From Auanema rhodensis (taxonomy: Eukaryota > Nematoda > Chromadorea > Rhabditida > Rhabditidae), in the NCBI GenBank assembly GCA_964057225.1, contig CAXKVF010000091.1, forward strand, positions 62,001 through 126,000: a stretch of 64,000 nt of DNA. Direction: 5' to 3'. The notes beneath the pieces are model-generated. The model was given only the letters and a program-made list of their open reading frames with translations. It made no database searches and was not told the DNA's origin. Position numbers and translations under genes: made by a program. Position 1 is the stretch's first letter. Every line of letters begins with the position of its first letter. Positions 1-10,557 of the stretch are shown piece by piece.

Positions 1-1057
1 GCATGGTAACCATGACTTTGAAATTTTCGTGAACTTTAATTTATGCTAATTAAATTTACACGTGATGTGCACTTGGTATGTAACTCGCTTCACGTGAAAG
101 ATGAAGAGATGCGGTTTTCAAAATTAGATTCCCCATGTCCATATTAGTCTAAAAACAAATTTTTATTGATATTGGTGCATGGTAACCATGACTTTGAAAT
201 TTACGTGAACTTTAATTTATGCTAATTAAATGTACACGTGATGTGCACTCGGTATGTAACTCGCTTCACGTGAAAGATGAAGAGATGCGGTTTTCAAAAT
301 TAGATTCCTCATGTCCATATTAGTCTAAAAACAAATTTTTATTGATATTGGTGCATGGTAACCATGACTTTGAAATTTACGTGAACTTTAATTTATGCTA
401 ATTAAATGTACACGTGATGTGCACTTGGTATGTAACTCGCTTCACGTGAAAGATAAAGAGATGCGGTTTTCAAAATTAGATTCCCCATGTCCATATTAGT
501 CTAAAAACAAATTTTTATTGATATTGGTGTATGGTAACCATGACTTTGGAATTTACGTGAACTTTAATTTATGCTAATTAAATGTACACGTGATGTGCAC
601 TTGGTATGTAACTCGCTTCACGTCAAAGATAAAGAGATGCGGTTTTTAAAATTAGATTCCCCTTGTCCATATTAGTCTAAAAACAAATTTTTATTGATAT
701 TGGTTCATGGTAACCATGACTTTGAAATTTACGTGAACTTTAATTTATGCTAATTAAATGTACACGTGATGTGCACTCGGTATGTAACTCGCTTCACGTG
801 AAAGATAAAGAGATGCGGTTTTCAAAATTAGATTCCCCATGTCCATATTAGTCTAAAAACAAATTTTTATTGATATTGGTGCGTGGTAACCATGACTTTG
901 AAATTTACGTGAACTTTAATTTATGCTAATTAAATGTACACGTGATGTGCACTTGGTATGTAACTCGCTTCACGTGAAAGATAAAGAGATGCGGTTTTCA
1001 AAATTAGATTCCCCATGTCCATATTAGTCTAAAAACAAATTTTTATTGATATTGGTG

Positions 1058-1070
1058 CATGGTAACCATG
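1058..1070. repeat. 13-bp dyad in the monomer (reference copy)
   Basis: CATGG and CCATG are perfect inverted 5-bp arms around a 3-base spacer (TAA), and the inner GGTAACC is itself an odd palindrome. It occupies monomer positions 2-14 and is kept in nearly every copy. Exceptions seen include C2T (529, 3167, 4751, 10030), C10T (41180, 43469, 44525, 44701), A9G (41356, 44877) and A8T (42236). It could form a small cruciform or be a dimeric protein site; neither is shown. Confidence 0.85.
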
Positions 1071-1082
1071 ACTTTGAAATTT

Positions 1083-1153
1083 ACGTGAACTTTAATTTAT
1101 GCTAATTAAATGTACACGTGATGTGCACTTGGTATGTAACTCGCTTCACGTGA
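1083..1153 (+). promoter_or_regulatory. Three evenly spaced ACGTGA motifs per monomer
   Basis: ACGTGA occurs at 1083-1088, 1116-1121 and 1148-1153 (monomer positions 27, 60 and 92), spaced 33 and 32 bp, about three turns of B-form helix. The second and third lie within full CACGTG palindromes, the classic G-box/E-box core bound by plant bZIP and bHLH factors; the first is TACGTG. Most copies keep all three, so the array offers close to a thousand such cores. The motif and spacing are seen directly. Any factor binding is inference, and the three sites may only reflect an old internal duplication. Confidence 0.5.
1091..1110. repeat. AT-rich inverted repeat in the monomer (reference copy)
   Basis: TTTAATT (1091-1097) and AATTAAA (1104-1110) are perfect 7-bp inverted arms around a 6-base spacer, TATGCT. 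These are monomer positions 35-41 and 48-54. Class-marking substitutions A39G, T42C and T50A fall in or next to it, and so does the shared one-base deletion at positions 52-54 in two copies. A hairpin or cruciform is possible but would be weak because all stem pairs are A-T. Confidence 0.7.
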
Positions 1154-1206
1154 AAGATAAAGAGATGCGGTTTTCAAAATTAGATTCCCCATGTCCATAT
1201 TAGTCT

Positions 1207-1220
1207 AAAAACAAATTTTT
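1207..1220. other. A/T-tract, likely bent DNA (reference copy)
   Basis: Five A, one C, three A and five T follow each other at monomer positions 151-164. A-tracts of this kind commonly bend DNA and influence nucleosome placement in satellites. One such tract per 176 bp would give a regular phasing signal. Several length changes fall in or beside it: a lost T near 1744, 1918 and 6133, and a gained T just before it near 43265 and 46082. Bending is inferred from composition. Confidence 0.55.
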
Positions 1221-2638
1221 ATTGATATTGGTGCATGGTAACCATGACTTTGAAATTTACGTGAACTTTAATTTATGCTAATTAAATGTACACGTGATGT
1301 GCACTTGGTATGTAACTCGCTTCACGTGAAAGATAAAGAGATGCGGTTTTCAAAATTAGATTCCCCATGTCCATATTAGTCTAAAAACAAATTTTTATTG
1401 ATATTGGTGCATGGTAACCATGACTTTGAAATTTACGTGAACTTTAATTTATGCTAATTAAATGTACACGTGATGTGCACTTGGTATGTAACTCGCTTCA
1501 CGTGAAAGATAAAGAGATGCGGTTTTCAAAATTAGATTCCCCATGTCCATATTAGTCTAAAAACAAATTTTTATTGATATTGGTTCATGGTAACCATGAC
1601 TTTGAAATTTACGTGAACTTTAATTTATGCTAATTAAATGTACACGTGATGTGCACTTGGTATGTAACTCGCTTCACGTAAAAGATAAAGAGATGCGGTT
1701 TTCAAAATTAGATTCCCCATGTCCATATTAGTCTAAAAACAAATTTTATTGATATTGGTTCATGGTAACCATGACTTTGAAATTTACGTGAACTTTAATT
1801 TATGCTAATTAAATGTACACGTGATGTGCACTTGGTATGTAACTCGCTTCACGTTAAAGATAAAGAGATGCGGTTTTCAAAATTAGATTCCCCATGTCCA
1901 TATTAGTCTAAAAACAAATTTTATTGATATTGGTTCATGGTAACCATGACTTTGAAATTTACGTGAACTTTAATTTATGCTAATTAAATGTACACGTGAT
2001 GTGCACTTGGTATGTAACTCGCTTCACGTAAAAGATAAAGAGATGCGGTTTTCAAAATTAGATTCCCCATGTCCATATTAGTCTAAAAACAAATTTTTAT
2101 TGATATTGGTGCATGGTAACCATGACTTTGAAATTTACGTGAACTTTAATTTATGCTAATTAAATGTACACGTGATGTGCACTTGGTATGTAACTCGCTT
2201 CACGTAAAAGATAAAGAGATGCGGTTTTCAAAATTAGATTCCCCATGTCCATATTAGTCTAAAAACAAATTTTTATTGATATTGGTGCATGGTAACCATG
2301 ACTTTGAAATTTACGTGAACTTTAATTTATGCTAATTAAATGTACACGTGATGTGCACTTGGTATGTAACTCGCTTCACGTGAAAGATAAAGAGATGCGG
2401 TTTTCAAAATTAGATTCCCCATGTCCATATTAGTCTAAAAACAAATTTTTATTGATATTGGTGCATGGTAACCATGACTTTGAAATTTACGTGAACTTTA
2501 ATTTATGCTAATTAAATGTACACGTGATGTGCACTTGGTATGTAACTCGCTTCACGTGAAAGATAAAGAGATGCGGTTTTCAAAATTAGATTCCCCATGT
2601 CCATATTAGTCTAAAAACAAATTTTTATTGATATTGGT

Positions 2639-3342
2639 GCATGGTAACCATGACTTTGAATTTTACGTGAACTTTAATTTATGCTAATTAAATGTACACG
2701 TGATGTGCACTTGGTATGTAACTCGCTTCACGTGAAAGATAAAGAGATGCGGTTTTCAAAATTAGATTCCCCATGTCCATATTAGTCTAAAAACAAATTT
2801 TTATTGATATTGGTACATGGTAACCATGACTTTGAAATTTACGTGAACTTTAATTTATGCTAATTAAATGTACACGTGATGTGCACTTGGTATGTAACTC
2901 GCTTCACGTGAAAGATAAAGAGATGCGGTTTTCAAAATTAGATTCCCCATGTCCATATTAGTCTAAAAACAAATTTTTATTGATATTGGTGCATGGTAAC
3001 CATGACTTTGAATTTTACGTGAACTTTAATTTATGCTAATTAAATGTACACGTGATGTGCACTTGGTATGTAACTCGCTTCACGTGAAAGATAAAGAGAT
3101 GCGGTTTTCAAAATTAGATTCCCCATGTCCATATTAGTCTAAAAACAAATTTTTATTGATATTGGTGTATGGTAACCATGACTTTGAAATTTACGTGAAC
3201 TTTAATTTATGCTAATTAAATGTACACGTGATGTGCACTTGGTATGTAACTCGCTTCACGTGAAAGATAAAGAGATGCGGTTTTCAAAATTAGATTCCCC
3301 ATGTCCATATTAGTCTAAAAACAAATTTTTATTGATATTGGT
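2639..3342. repeat. Four-monomer signature, copy 1
   Basis: The four monomers carry, in order, A23T; A at position 1; A23T; and C2T at the start ('gtatgg'). The same order recurs 1584 bp (nine monomers) later at 4223 and again at 9502. In this copy the C2T monomer (3167) lacks the C119T and A135T changes seen in the other two, so it is either an older or a partly converted version. Confidence 0.8.
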
Positions 3343-4222
3343 GCATGGTAACCATGACTTTGAAATTTACGTGAACTTTAATTTATGCTAATTAAATGTA
3401 CACGTGATGTGCACTTGGTATGTAACTCGCTTCACGTGAAAGATAAAGAGATGCGGTTTTCAAAATTAGATTCCCCATGTCCATATTAGTCTAAAAACAA
3501 ATTTTTATTGATATTGGTGCATGGTAACCATGACTTTGAAATTTACGTGAACTTTAATTTATGCTAATTAAATGTACACGTGATGTGCACTTGGTATGTA
3601 ACTCGCTTCACGTGAAAGATAAAGAGATGCGGTTTTCAAAATTAGATTCCCCATGTCCATATTAGTCTAAAAACAAATTTTTATTGATATTGGTGCATGG
3701 TAACCATGACTTTGAAATTTACGTGAACTTTAATTTATGCTAATTAAATGTACACGTGATGTGCACTTGGTATGTAACTCGCTTCACGTGAAAGATAAAG
3801 AGATGCGGTTTTCAAAATTAGATTCCCCATGTCCATATTAGTCTAAAAACAAATTTTTATTGATATTGGTGCATGGTAACCATGACTTTGAAATTTACGT
3901 GAACTTTAATTTATGCTAATTAAATGTACACGTGATGTGCACTTGGTATGTAACTCGCTTCACGTGAAAGATAAAGAGATGCGGTTTTCAAAATTAGATT
4001 CCCCATGTCCATATTAGTCTAAAAACAAATTTTTATTGATATTGGTGCATGGTAACCATGACTTTGAAATTTACGTGAACTTTAATTTATGCTAATTAAA
4101 TGTACACGTGATGTGCACTTGGTATGTAACTCGCTTCACGTGAAAGATAAAGAGATGCGGTTTTCAAAATTAGATTCCCCATGTCCATATTAGTCTAAAA
4201 ACAAATTTTTATTGATATTGGT

Positions 4223-5102
4223 GCATGGTAACCATGACTTTGAATTTTACGTGAACTTTAATTTATGCTAATTAAATGTACACGTGATGTGCACTTGGTA
4301 TGTAACTCGCTTCACGTGAAAGATAAAGAGATGCGGTTTTCAAAATTAGATTCCCCATGTCCATATTAGTCTAAAAACAAATTTTTATTGATATTGGTAC
4401 ATGGTAACCATGACTTTGAAATTTACGTGAACTTTAATTTATGCTAATTAAATGTACACGTGATGTGCACTTGGTATGTAACTCGCTTCACGTGAAAGAT
4501 AAAGAGATGCGGTTTTCAAAATTAGATTCCCCATGTCCATATTAGTCTAAAAACAAATTTTTATTGATATTGGTGCATGGTAACCATGACTTTGAATTTT
4601 ACGTGAACTTTAATTTATGCTAATTAAATGTACACGTGATGTGCACTTGGTATGTAACTCGCTTCACGTGAAAGATAAAGAGATGCGGTTTTCAAAATTA
4701 GATTCCCCATGTCCATATTAGTCTAAAAACAAATTTTTATTGATATTGGTGTATGGTAACCATGACTTTGAAATTTACGTGAACTTTAATTTATGCTAAT
4801 TAAATGTACACGTGATGTGCACTTGGTATGTAACTCGCTTCACGTGAAAGATAAAGAGATGCGGTTTTTAAAATTAGATTCCCCTTGTCCATATTAGTCT
4901 AAAAACAAATTTTTATTGATATTGGTTCATGGTAACCATGACTTTGAAATTTACGTGAACTTTAATTTATGCTAATTAAATGTACACGTGATGTGCACTT
5001 GGTATGTAACTCGATTCACGTGAAAGATAAAGAGATGCGGTTTTCAAAATTAGATTCCCCATGTCCATATTAGTCTAAAAACAAATTTTTATTGATATTG
5101 GT
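4223..5102. repeat. Four-monomer signature, copy 2, with its right neighbour
   Basis: Order: A23T (4223), A1 (4399), A23T (4575), C2T with C119T and A135T (4751), then a T1 monomer with C88A, 'tcgattcacg' (4927). All five features recur in the same order at 9502-10381, 5279 bp away, which is thirty monomers less the one-base deletion near 6133. Confidence 0.85.
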
Positions 5103-8093
5103 GCATGGTAACCATGACTTTGAAATTTACGTGAACTTTAATTTATGCTAATTAAATGTACACGTGATGTGCACTTGGTATGTAACTCGCTTCACGTGAA
5201 AGATAAAGAGATGCGGTTTTCAAAATTAGATTCCCCATGTCCATATTAGTCTAAAAACAAATTTTTATTGATATTGGTGCATGGTAACCATGACTTTGAA
5301 ATTTACGTGAACTTTAATTTATGCTAATTAAATGTACACGTGATGTGCACTTGGTATGTAACTCGCTTCACGTGAAAGATAAAGAGATGCGGTTTTCAAA
5401 ATTAGATTCCCCATGTCCATATTAGTCTAAAAACAAATTTTTATTGATATTGGTTCATGGTAACCATGACTTTGAAATTTACGTGAACTTTAATTTATGC
5501 TAATTAAATGTACACGTGATGTGCACTTGGTATGTAACTCGCTTCACGTGAAAGATAAAGAGATGCGGTTTTCAAAATTAGATTCCCCATGTCCATATTA
5601 GTCTAAAAACAAATTTTTATTGATATTGGTGCATGGTAACCATGACTTTGAAATTTACGTGAACTTTAATTTATGCTAATTAAATGTACACGTGATGTGC
5701 ACTTGGTATGTAACTCGCTTCACGTAAAAGATAAAGAAATGCGGTTTTCAAAATTAGATTCCCCATGTCCATATTAGTCTAAAAACAAATTTTTATTGAT
5801 ATTGGTTCATGGTAACCATGACTTTGAAATTTACGTGAACTTTAATTTATGCTAATTAAATGTACACGTGATGTGCACTTGGTATGTAACTCGCTTCACG
5901 TAAAAGATAAAGAGATGCGGTTTTCAAAATTAGATTCCCCATGTCCATATTAGTCTAAAAACAAATTTTTATTGATATTGGTGCATGGTAACCATGACTT
6001 TGAATTTTACGTGAACTTTAATTTATGCTAATTAAATGTACACGTGATGTGCACTTGGTATGTAACTCGCTTCACGTTAAAGATAAAGAGATGCGGTTTT
6101 CAAAATTAGATTCCCCATGTCCATATTAGTCTAAAAACAAATTTTATTGATATTGGTTCATGGTAACCATGACTTTGAAATTTACGTGAACTTTAATTTA
6201 TGCTAATTAAATGTACACGTGATGTGCACTTGGTATGTAACTCGCTTCACGTAAAAGATAAAGAGATGCGGTTTTCAAAATTAGATTCCCCATGTCCATA
6301 TTAGTCTAAAAACAAATTTTTATTGATATTGGTGCATGGTAACCATGACTTTGAATTTTACGTGAACTTTAATTTATGCTAATTAAATGTACACGTGATG
6401 TGCACTTGGTATGTAACTCGCTTCACGTGAAAGATAAAGAGATGCGGTTTTCAAAATCAGATTCCCCATGTCCATATTAGTCTAAAAACAAATTTTTATT
6501 GATATTGGTTCATGGTAACCATGACTTTGAAATTTACGTGAACTTTAATTTATGCTAATTAAATGTACACGTGATGTGCACTTGGTATGTAACTCGCTTC
6601 ACGTAAAAGATAAAGAGATGCGGTTTTCAAAATTAGATTCCCCATGTCCATATTAGTCTAAAAACAAATTTTTATTGATATTGGTGCATGGTAACCATGA
6701 CTTTGAAATTTACGTGAACTTTAATTTATGCTAATTAAATGTACACGTGATGTGCACTTGGTATGTAACTCGCTTCAAGTGAAAGATAAAGAGATGCGGT
6801 TTTCAAAATTAGATTCCCCATGTCCATATTAGTCTAAAAACAAATTTTTATTGATATTGGTGCATGGTAACCATGACTTTGAAATTTACGTGAACTTTAA
6901 TTTATGCTAATTAAATGTACACGTGATGTGCACTTGGTATGTAACTCGCTTCACGTGAAAGATAAAGAGATGCGGTTTTCAAAATTAGATTCCCCATGTC
7001 CATATTAGTCTAAAAACAAATTTTTATTGATATTGGTTCATGGTAACCATGACTTTGAAATTTACGTGAACTTTAATTTATGCTAATTAAATGTACACGT
7101 GATGTGCACTTGGTATGTAACTCGCTTCACGTGAAAGATAAAGAGATGCGGTTTTCAAAATTAGATTCCCCATGTCCATATTAGTCTAAAAACAAATTTT
7201 TATTGATATTGGTGCATGGTAACCATGACTTTGAAATTTACGTGAACTTTAATTTATGCTAATTAAATGTACACGTGATGTGCACTTGGTATGTAACTCG
7301 CTTCACGTGAAAGATAAAGAGATGCGGTTTTCAAAATTAGATTCCCCATGTCCATATTAGTCTAAAAACAAATTTTTATTGATATTGCTTCATGGTAACC
7401 ATGACTTTGAAATTTACGTGAACTTTAATTTATGCTAATTAAATGTACACGTGATGTGCACTTGGTATGTAACTCGCTTCACGTGAAAGATAAAGAGATG
7501 CGGTTTTCAAAATTAGATTCCCCATGTCCATATTAGTCTAAAAACAAATTTTTATTGATATTGGTGCATGGTAACCATGACTTTGAAATTTACGTGAACT
7601 TTAATTTATGCTAATTAAATGTACACGTGATGTGCACTTGGTATGTAACTCGCTTCACGTAAAAGATAAAGAAATGCGGTTTTCAAAATTAGATTCCCCA
7701 TGTCCATATTAGTCTAAAAACAAATTTTTATTGATATTGGTTCATGGTAACCATGACTTTGAAATTTACGTGAACTTTAATTTATGCTAATTAAATGTAC
7801 ACGTGATGTGCACTTGGTATGTAACTCGCTTCACGTGAAAGATAAAGAGATGCGGTTTTCAAAATTAGATTCCCCATGTCCATATTAGTCTAAAAACAAA
7901 TTTTTATTGATATTGCTTCATGGTAACCATGACTTTGAAATTTACGTGAACTTTAATTTATGCTAATTAAATGTACACGTGATGTGCACTTGGTATGTAA
8001 CTCGCTTCACGTGAAAGATAAAGAGATGCGGTTTTCAAAATTAGATTCCCCATGTCCATATTAGTCTAAAAACAAATTTTTATTGATATTGGT

Positions 8094-8797
8094 TCATGGT
8101 AACCATGACTTTGAAATTTACGTGAACTTTAGTTTATGCTAATTAAATGTACACGTGATGTGCACTTGGTATGTAACTCGCTTCACGTGAAAGATAAAGA
8201 GATGCGGTTTTCAAAATTAGATTCCCCATGTCCATATTAGTCTAAAAACAAATTTTTATTGATATTGGTTCATGGTAACCATGACTTTGAAATTTACGTG
8301 AACTTTAGTTTATGCTAATTAAATGTACACGTGATGTGCACTTGGTATGTAACTCGCTTCACGTGAAAGATAAAGAGATGCGGTTTTCAAAATTAGATTC
8401 CCCATGTCCATATTAGTCTAAAAACAAATTTTTATTGATATTGGTGCATGGTAACCATGACTTTGAAATTTACGTGAACTTTAATTTATGCTAATTAAAT
8501 GTACACGTGATGTGCACTTGGTATGTAACTCGCTTCACGTGAAAGATAAAGAGATGCGGTTTTCAAAATTAGATTCCCCATGTCCATATTAGTCTAAAAA
8601 CAAATTTTTATTGATATTGGTGCATGGTAACCATGACTTTGAAATTTACGTGAACTTTAATTTATGCTAATTAAATGTACACGTGATGTGCACTTGGTAT
8701 GTAACTCGCTTCACGTGAAAGATAAAGAGATGCGGTTTTCAAAATTAGATTCCCCATGTCCATATTAGTCTAAAAACAAATTTTTATTGATATTGGT
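8094..8797. repeat. 704-bp tandem duplication, left copy
   Basis: Four monomers: T1+A39G, T1+A39G, plain, plain. The next 704 bases repeat the same order. A39G is otherwise sparse to the left of this point, so the pair marks a recent local duplication of a four-monomer segment. Confidence 0.85.
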
Positions 8798-9501
8798 TCA
8801 TGGTAACCATGACTTTGAAATTTACGTGAACTTTAGTTTATGCTAATTAAATGTACACGTGATGTGCACTTGGTATGTAACTCGCTTCACGTGAAAGATA
8901 AAGAGATGCGGTTTTCAAAATTAGATTCCCCATGTCCATATTAGTCTAAAAACAAATTTTTATTGATATTGGTTCATGGTAACCATGACTTTGAAATTTA
9001 CGTGAACTTTAGTTTATGCTAATTAAATGTACACGTGATGTGCACTTGGTATGTAACTCGCTTCACGTGAAAGATAAAGAGATGCGGTTTTCAAAATTAG
9101 ATTCCCCATGTCCATATTAGTCTAAAAACAAATTTTTATTGATATTGGTGCATGGTAACCATGACTTTGAAATTTACGTGAACTTTAATTTATGCTAATT
9201 AAATGTACACGTGATGTGCACTTGGTATGTAACTCGCTTCACGTGAAAGATAAAGAGATGCGGTTTTCAAAATTAGATTCCCCATGTCCATATTAGTCTA
9301 AAAACAAATTTTTATTGATATTGGTGCATGGTAACCATGACTTTGAAATTTACGTGAACTTTAATTTATGCTAATTAAATGTACACGTGATGTGCACTTG
9401 GTATGTAACTCGCTTCACGTGAAAGATAAAGAGATGCGGTTTTCAAAATTAGATTCCCCATGTCCATATTAGTCTAAAAACAAATTTTTATTGATATTGG
9501 T
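8798..9501. repeat. 704-bp tandem duplication, right copy
   Basis: Same four-monomer order as 8094-8797, ending where the third four-monomer signature starts at 9502. I saw no difference between the two copies by eye. Confidence 0.85.
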
Positions 9502-10381
9502 GCATGGTAACCATGACTTTGAATTTTACGTGAACTTTAATTTATGCTAATTAAATGTACACGTGATGTGCACTTGGTATGTAACTCGCTTCACGTGAAA
9601 GATAAAGAGATGCGGTTTTCAAAATTAGATTCCCCATGTCCATATTAGTCTAAAAACAAATTTTTATTGATATTGGTACATGGTAACCATGACTTTGAAA
9701 TTTACGTGAACTTTAATTTATGCTAATTAAATGTACACGTGATGTGCACTTGGTATGTAACTCGCTTCACGTGAAAGATAAAGAGATGCGGTTTTCAAAA
9801 TTAGATTCCCCATGTCCATATTAGTCTAAAAACAAATTTTTATTGATATTGGTGCATGGTAACCATGACTTTGAATTTTACGTGAACTTTAATTTATGCT
9901 AATTAAATGTACACGTGATGTGCACTTGGTATGTAACTCGCTTCACGTGAAAGATAAAGAGATGCGGTTTTCAAAATTAGATTCCTCATGTCCATATTAG
10001 TCTAAAAACAAATTTTTATTGATATTGGTGTATGGTAACCATGACTTTGAAATTTACGTGAACTTTAATTTATGCTAATTAAATGTACACGTGATGTGCA
10101 CTTGGTATGTAACTCGCTTCACGTGAAAGATAAAGAGATGCGGTTTTTAAAATTAGATTCCCCTTGTCCATATTAGTCTAAAAACAAATTTTTATTGATA
10201 TTGGTTCATGGTAACCATGACTTTGAAATTTACGTGAACTTTAATTTATGCTAATTAAATGTACACGTGATGTGCACTTGGTATGTAACTCGATTCACGT
10301 GAAAGATAAAGAGATGCGGTTTTCAAAATTAGATTCCCCATGTCCATATTAGTCTAAAAACAAATTTTTATTGATATTGGT
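9502..10381. repeat. Four-monomer signature, copy 3, with its right neighbour
   Basis: It matches 4223-5102 monomer for monomer, including the rare C119T/A135T and C88A changes, with one private difference: C133T in the monomer at 9854. The related monomer at 529 also has C2T, C119T and A135T and is followed by a T1 monomer, so a partial relative of this block lies near the left edge too. Confidence 0.85.
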
Positions 10382-10557
10382 GCATGGTAACCATGACTTT
10401 GAAATTTACGTGAACTTTAATTTATGCTAATTAAATGTACACGTGATGTGCACTTGGTATGTAACTCGCTTCACGTGAAAGATAAAGAGATGCGGTTTTC
10501 AAAATTAGATTCCCCATGTCCATATTAGTCTAAAAACAAATTTTTATTGATATTGGT

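Larger units (their letters stand above)
1057..1232 (+). repeat. Reference copy of the satellite monomer (consensus-like)
   Basis: This copy carries the majority base at every position I compared and serves as the numbering reference (monomer position 1 = base 1057). Its landmarks in order are: a 13-bp dyad at positions 2-14, ACGTGA at 27-32, an AT-rich inverted repeat at 35-54, a palindrome cluster at 55-96 containing two CACGTG sites, CpG sites at 28, 61, 86, 93 and 112, an odd palindrome TTTTCAAAA at 115-123, a C-rich patch at 131-134, and an A/T-tract at 151-164. On the forward strand the frame that opens in the first half is closed by TAG at 143-145. Because 176 is not a multiple of three, no reading frame carries over from one copy to the next. 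The start point of the unit is arbitrary. Confidence 0.95.
1..10557. repeat. Region 1: loosely ordered satellite with copied 4-monomer signatures
   Basis: Sixty monomers with three one-base deletions. Most begin with G at position 1. There is no single dominant higher-order period, but marked groups recur: a four-monomer signature at 2639, 4223 and 9502, a G96A/G96T run at 1585-2286 and again at 5631-6685, and G175C-preceded monomers at 7390 and 7918. The first two copies are the most divergent at the left edge, with a unique change in 'ttttcgtg' near 24-31 and 'gatgaag' at about 101-107 and 277-283. I see no gene or unrelated insertion here. Confidence 0.85.

Noticed and set aside
1057-1232. 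Monomer being a dimer of two related ~88-bp halves
   Set aside because: The halves do not align by eye beyond the short ACGTGA motifs, which sit at 33/32-bp rather than 88-bp spacing.
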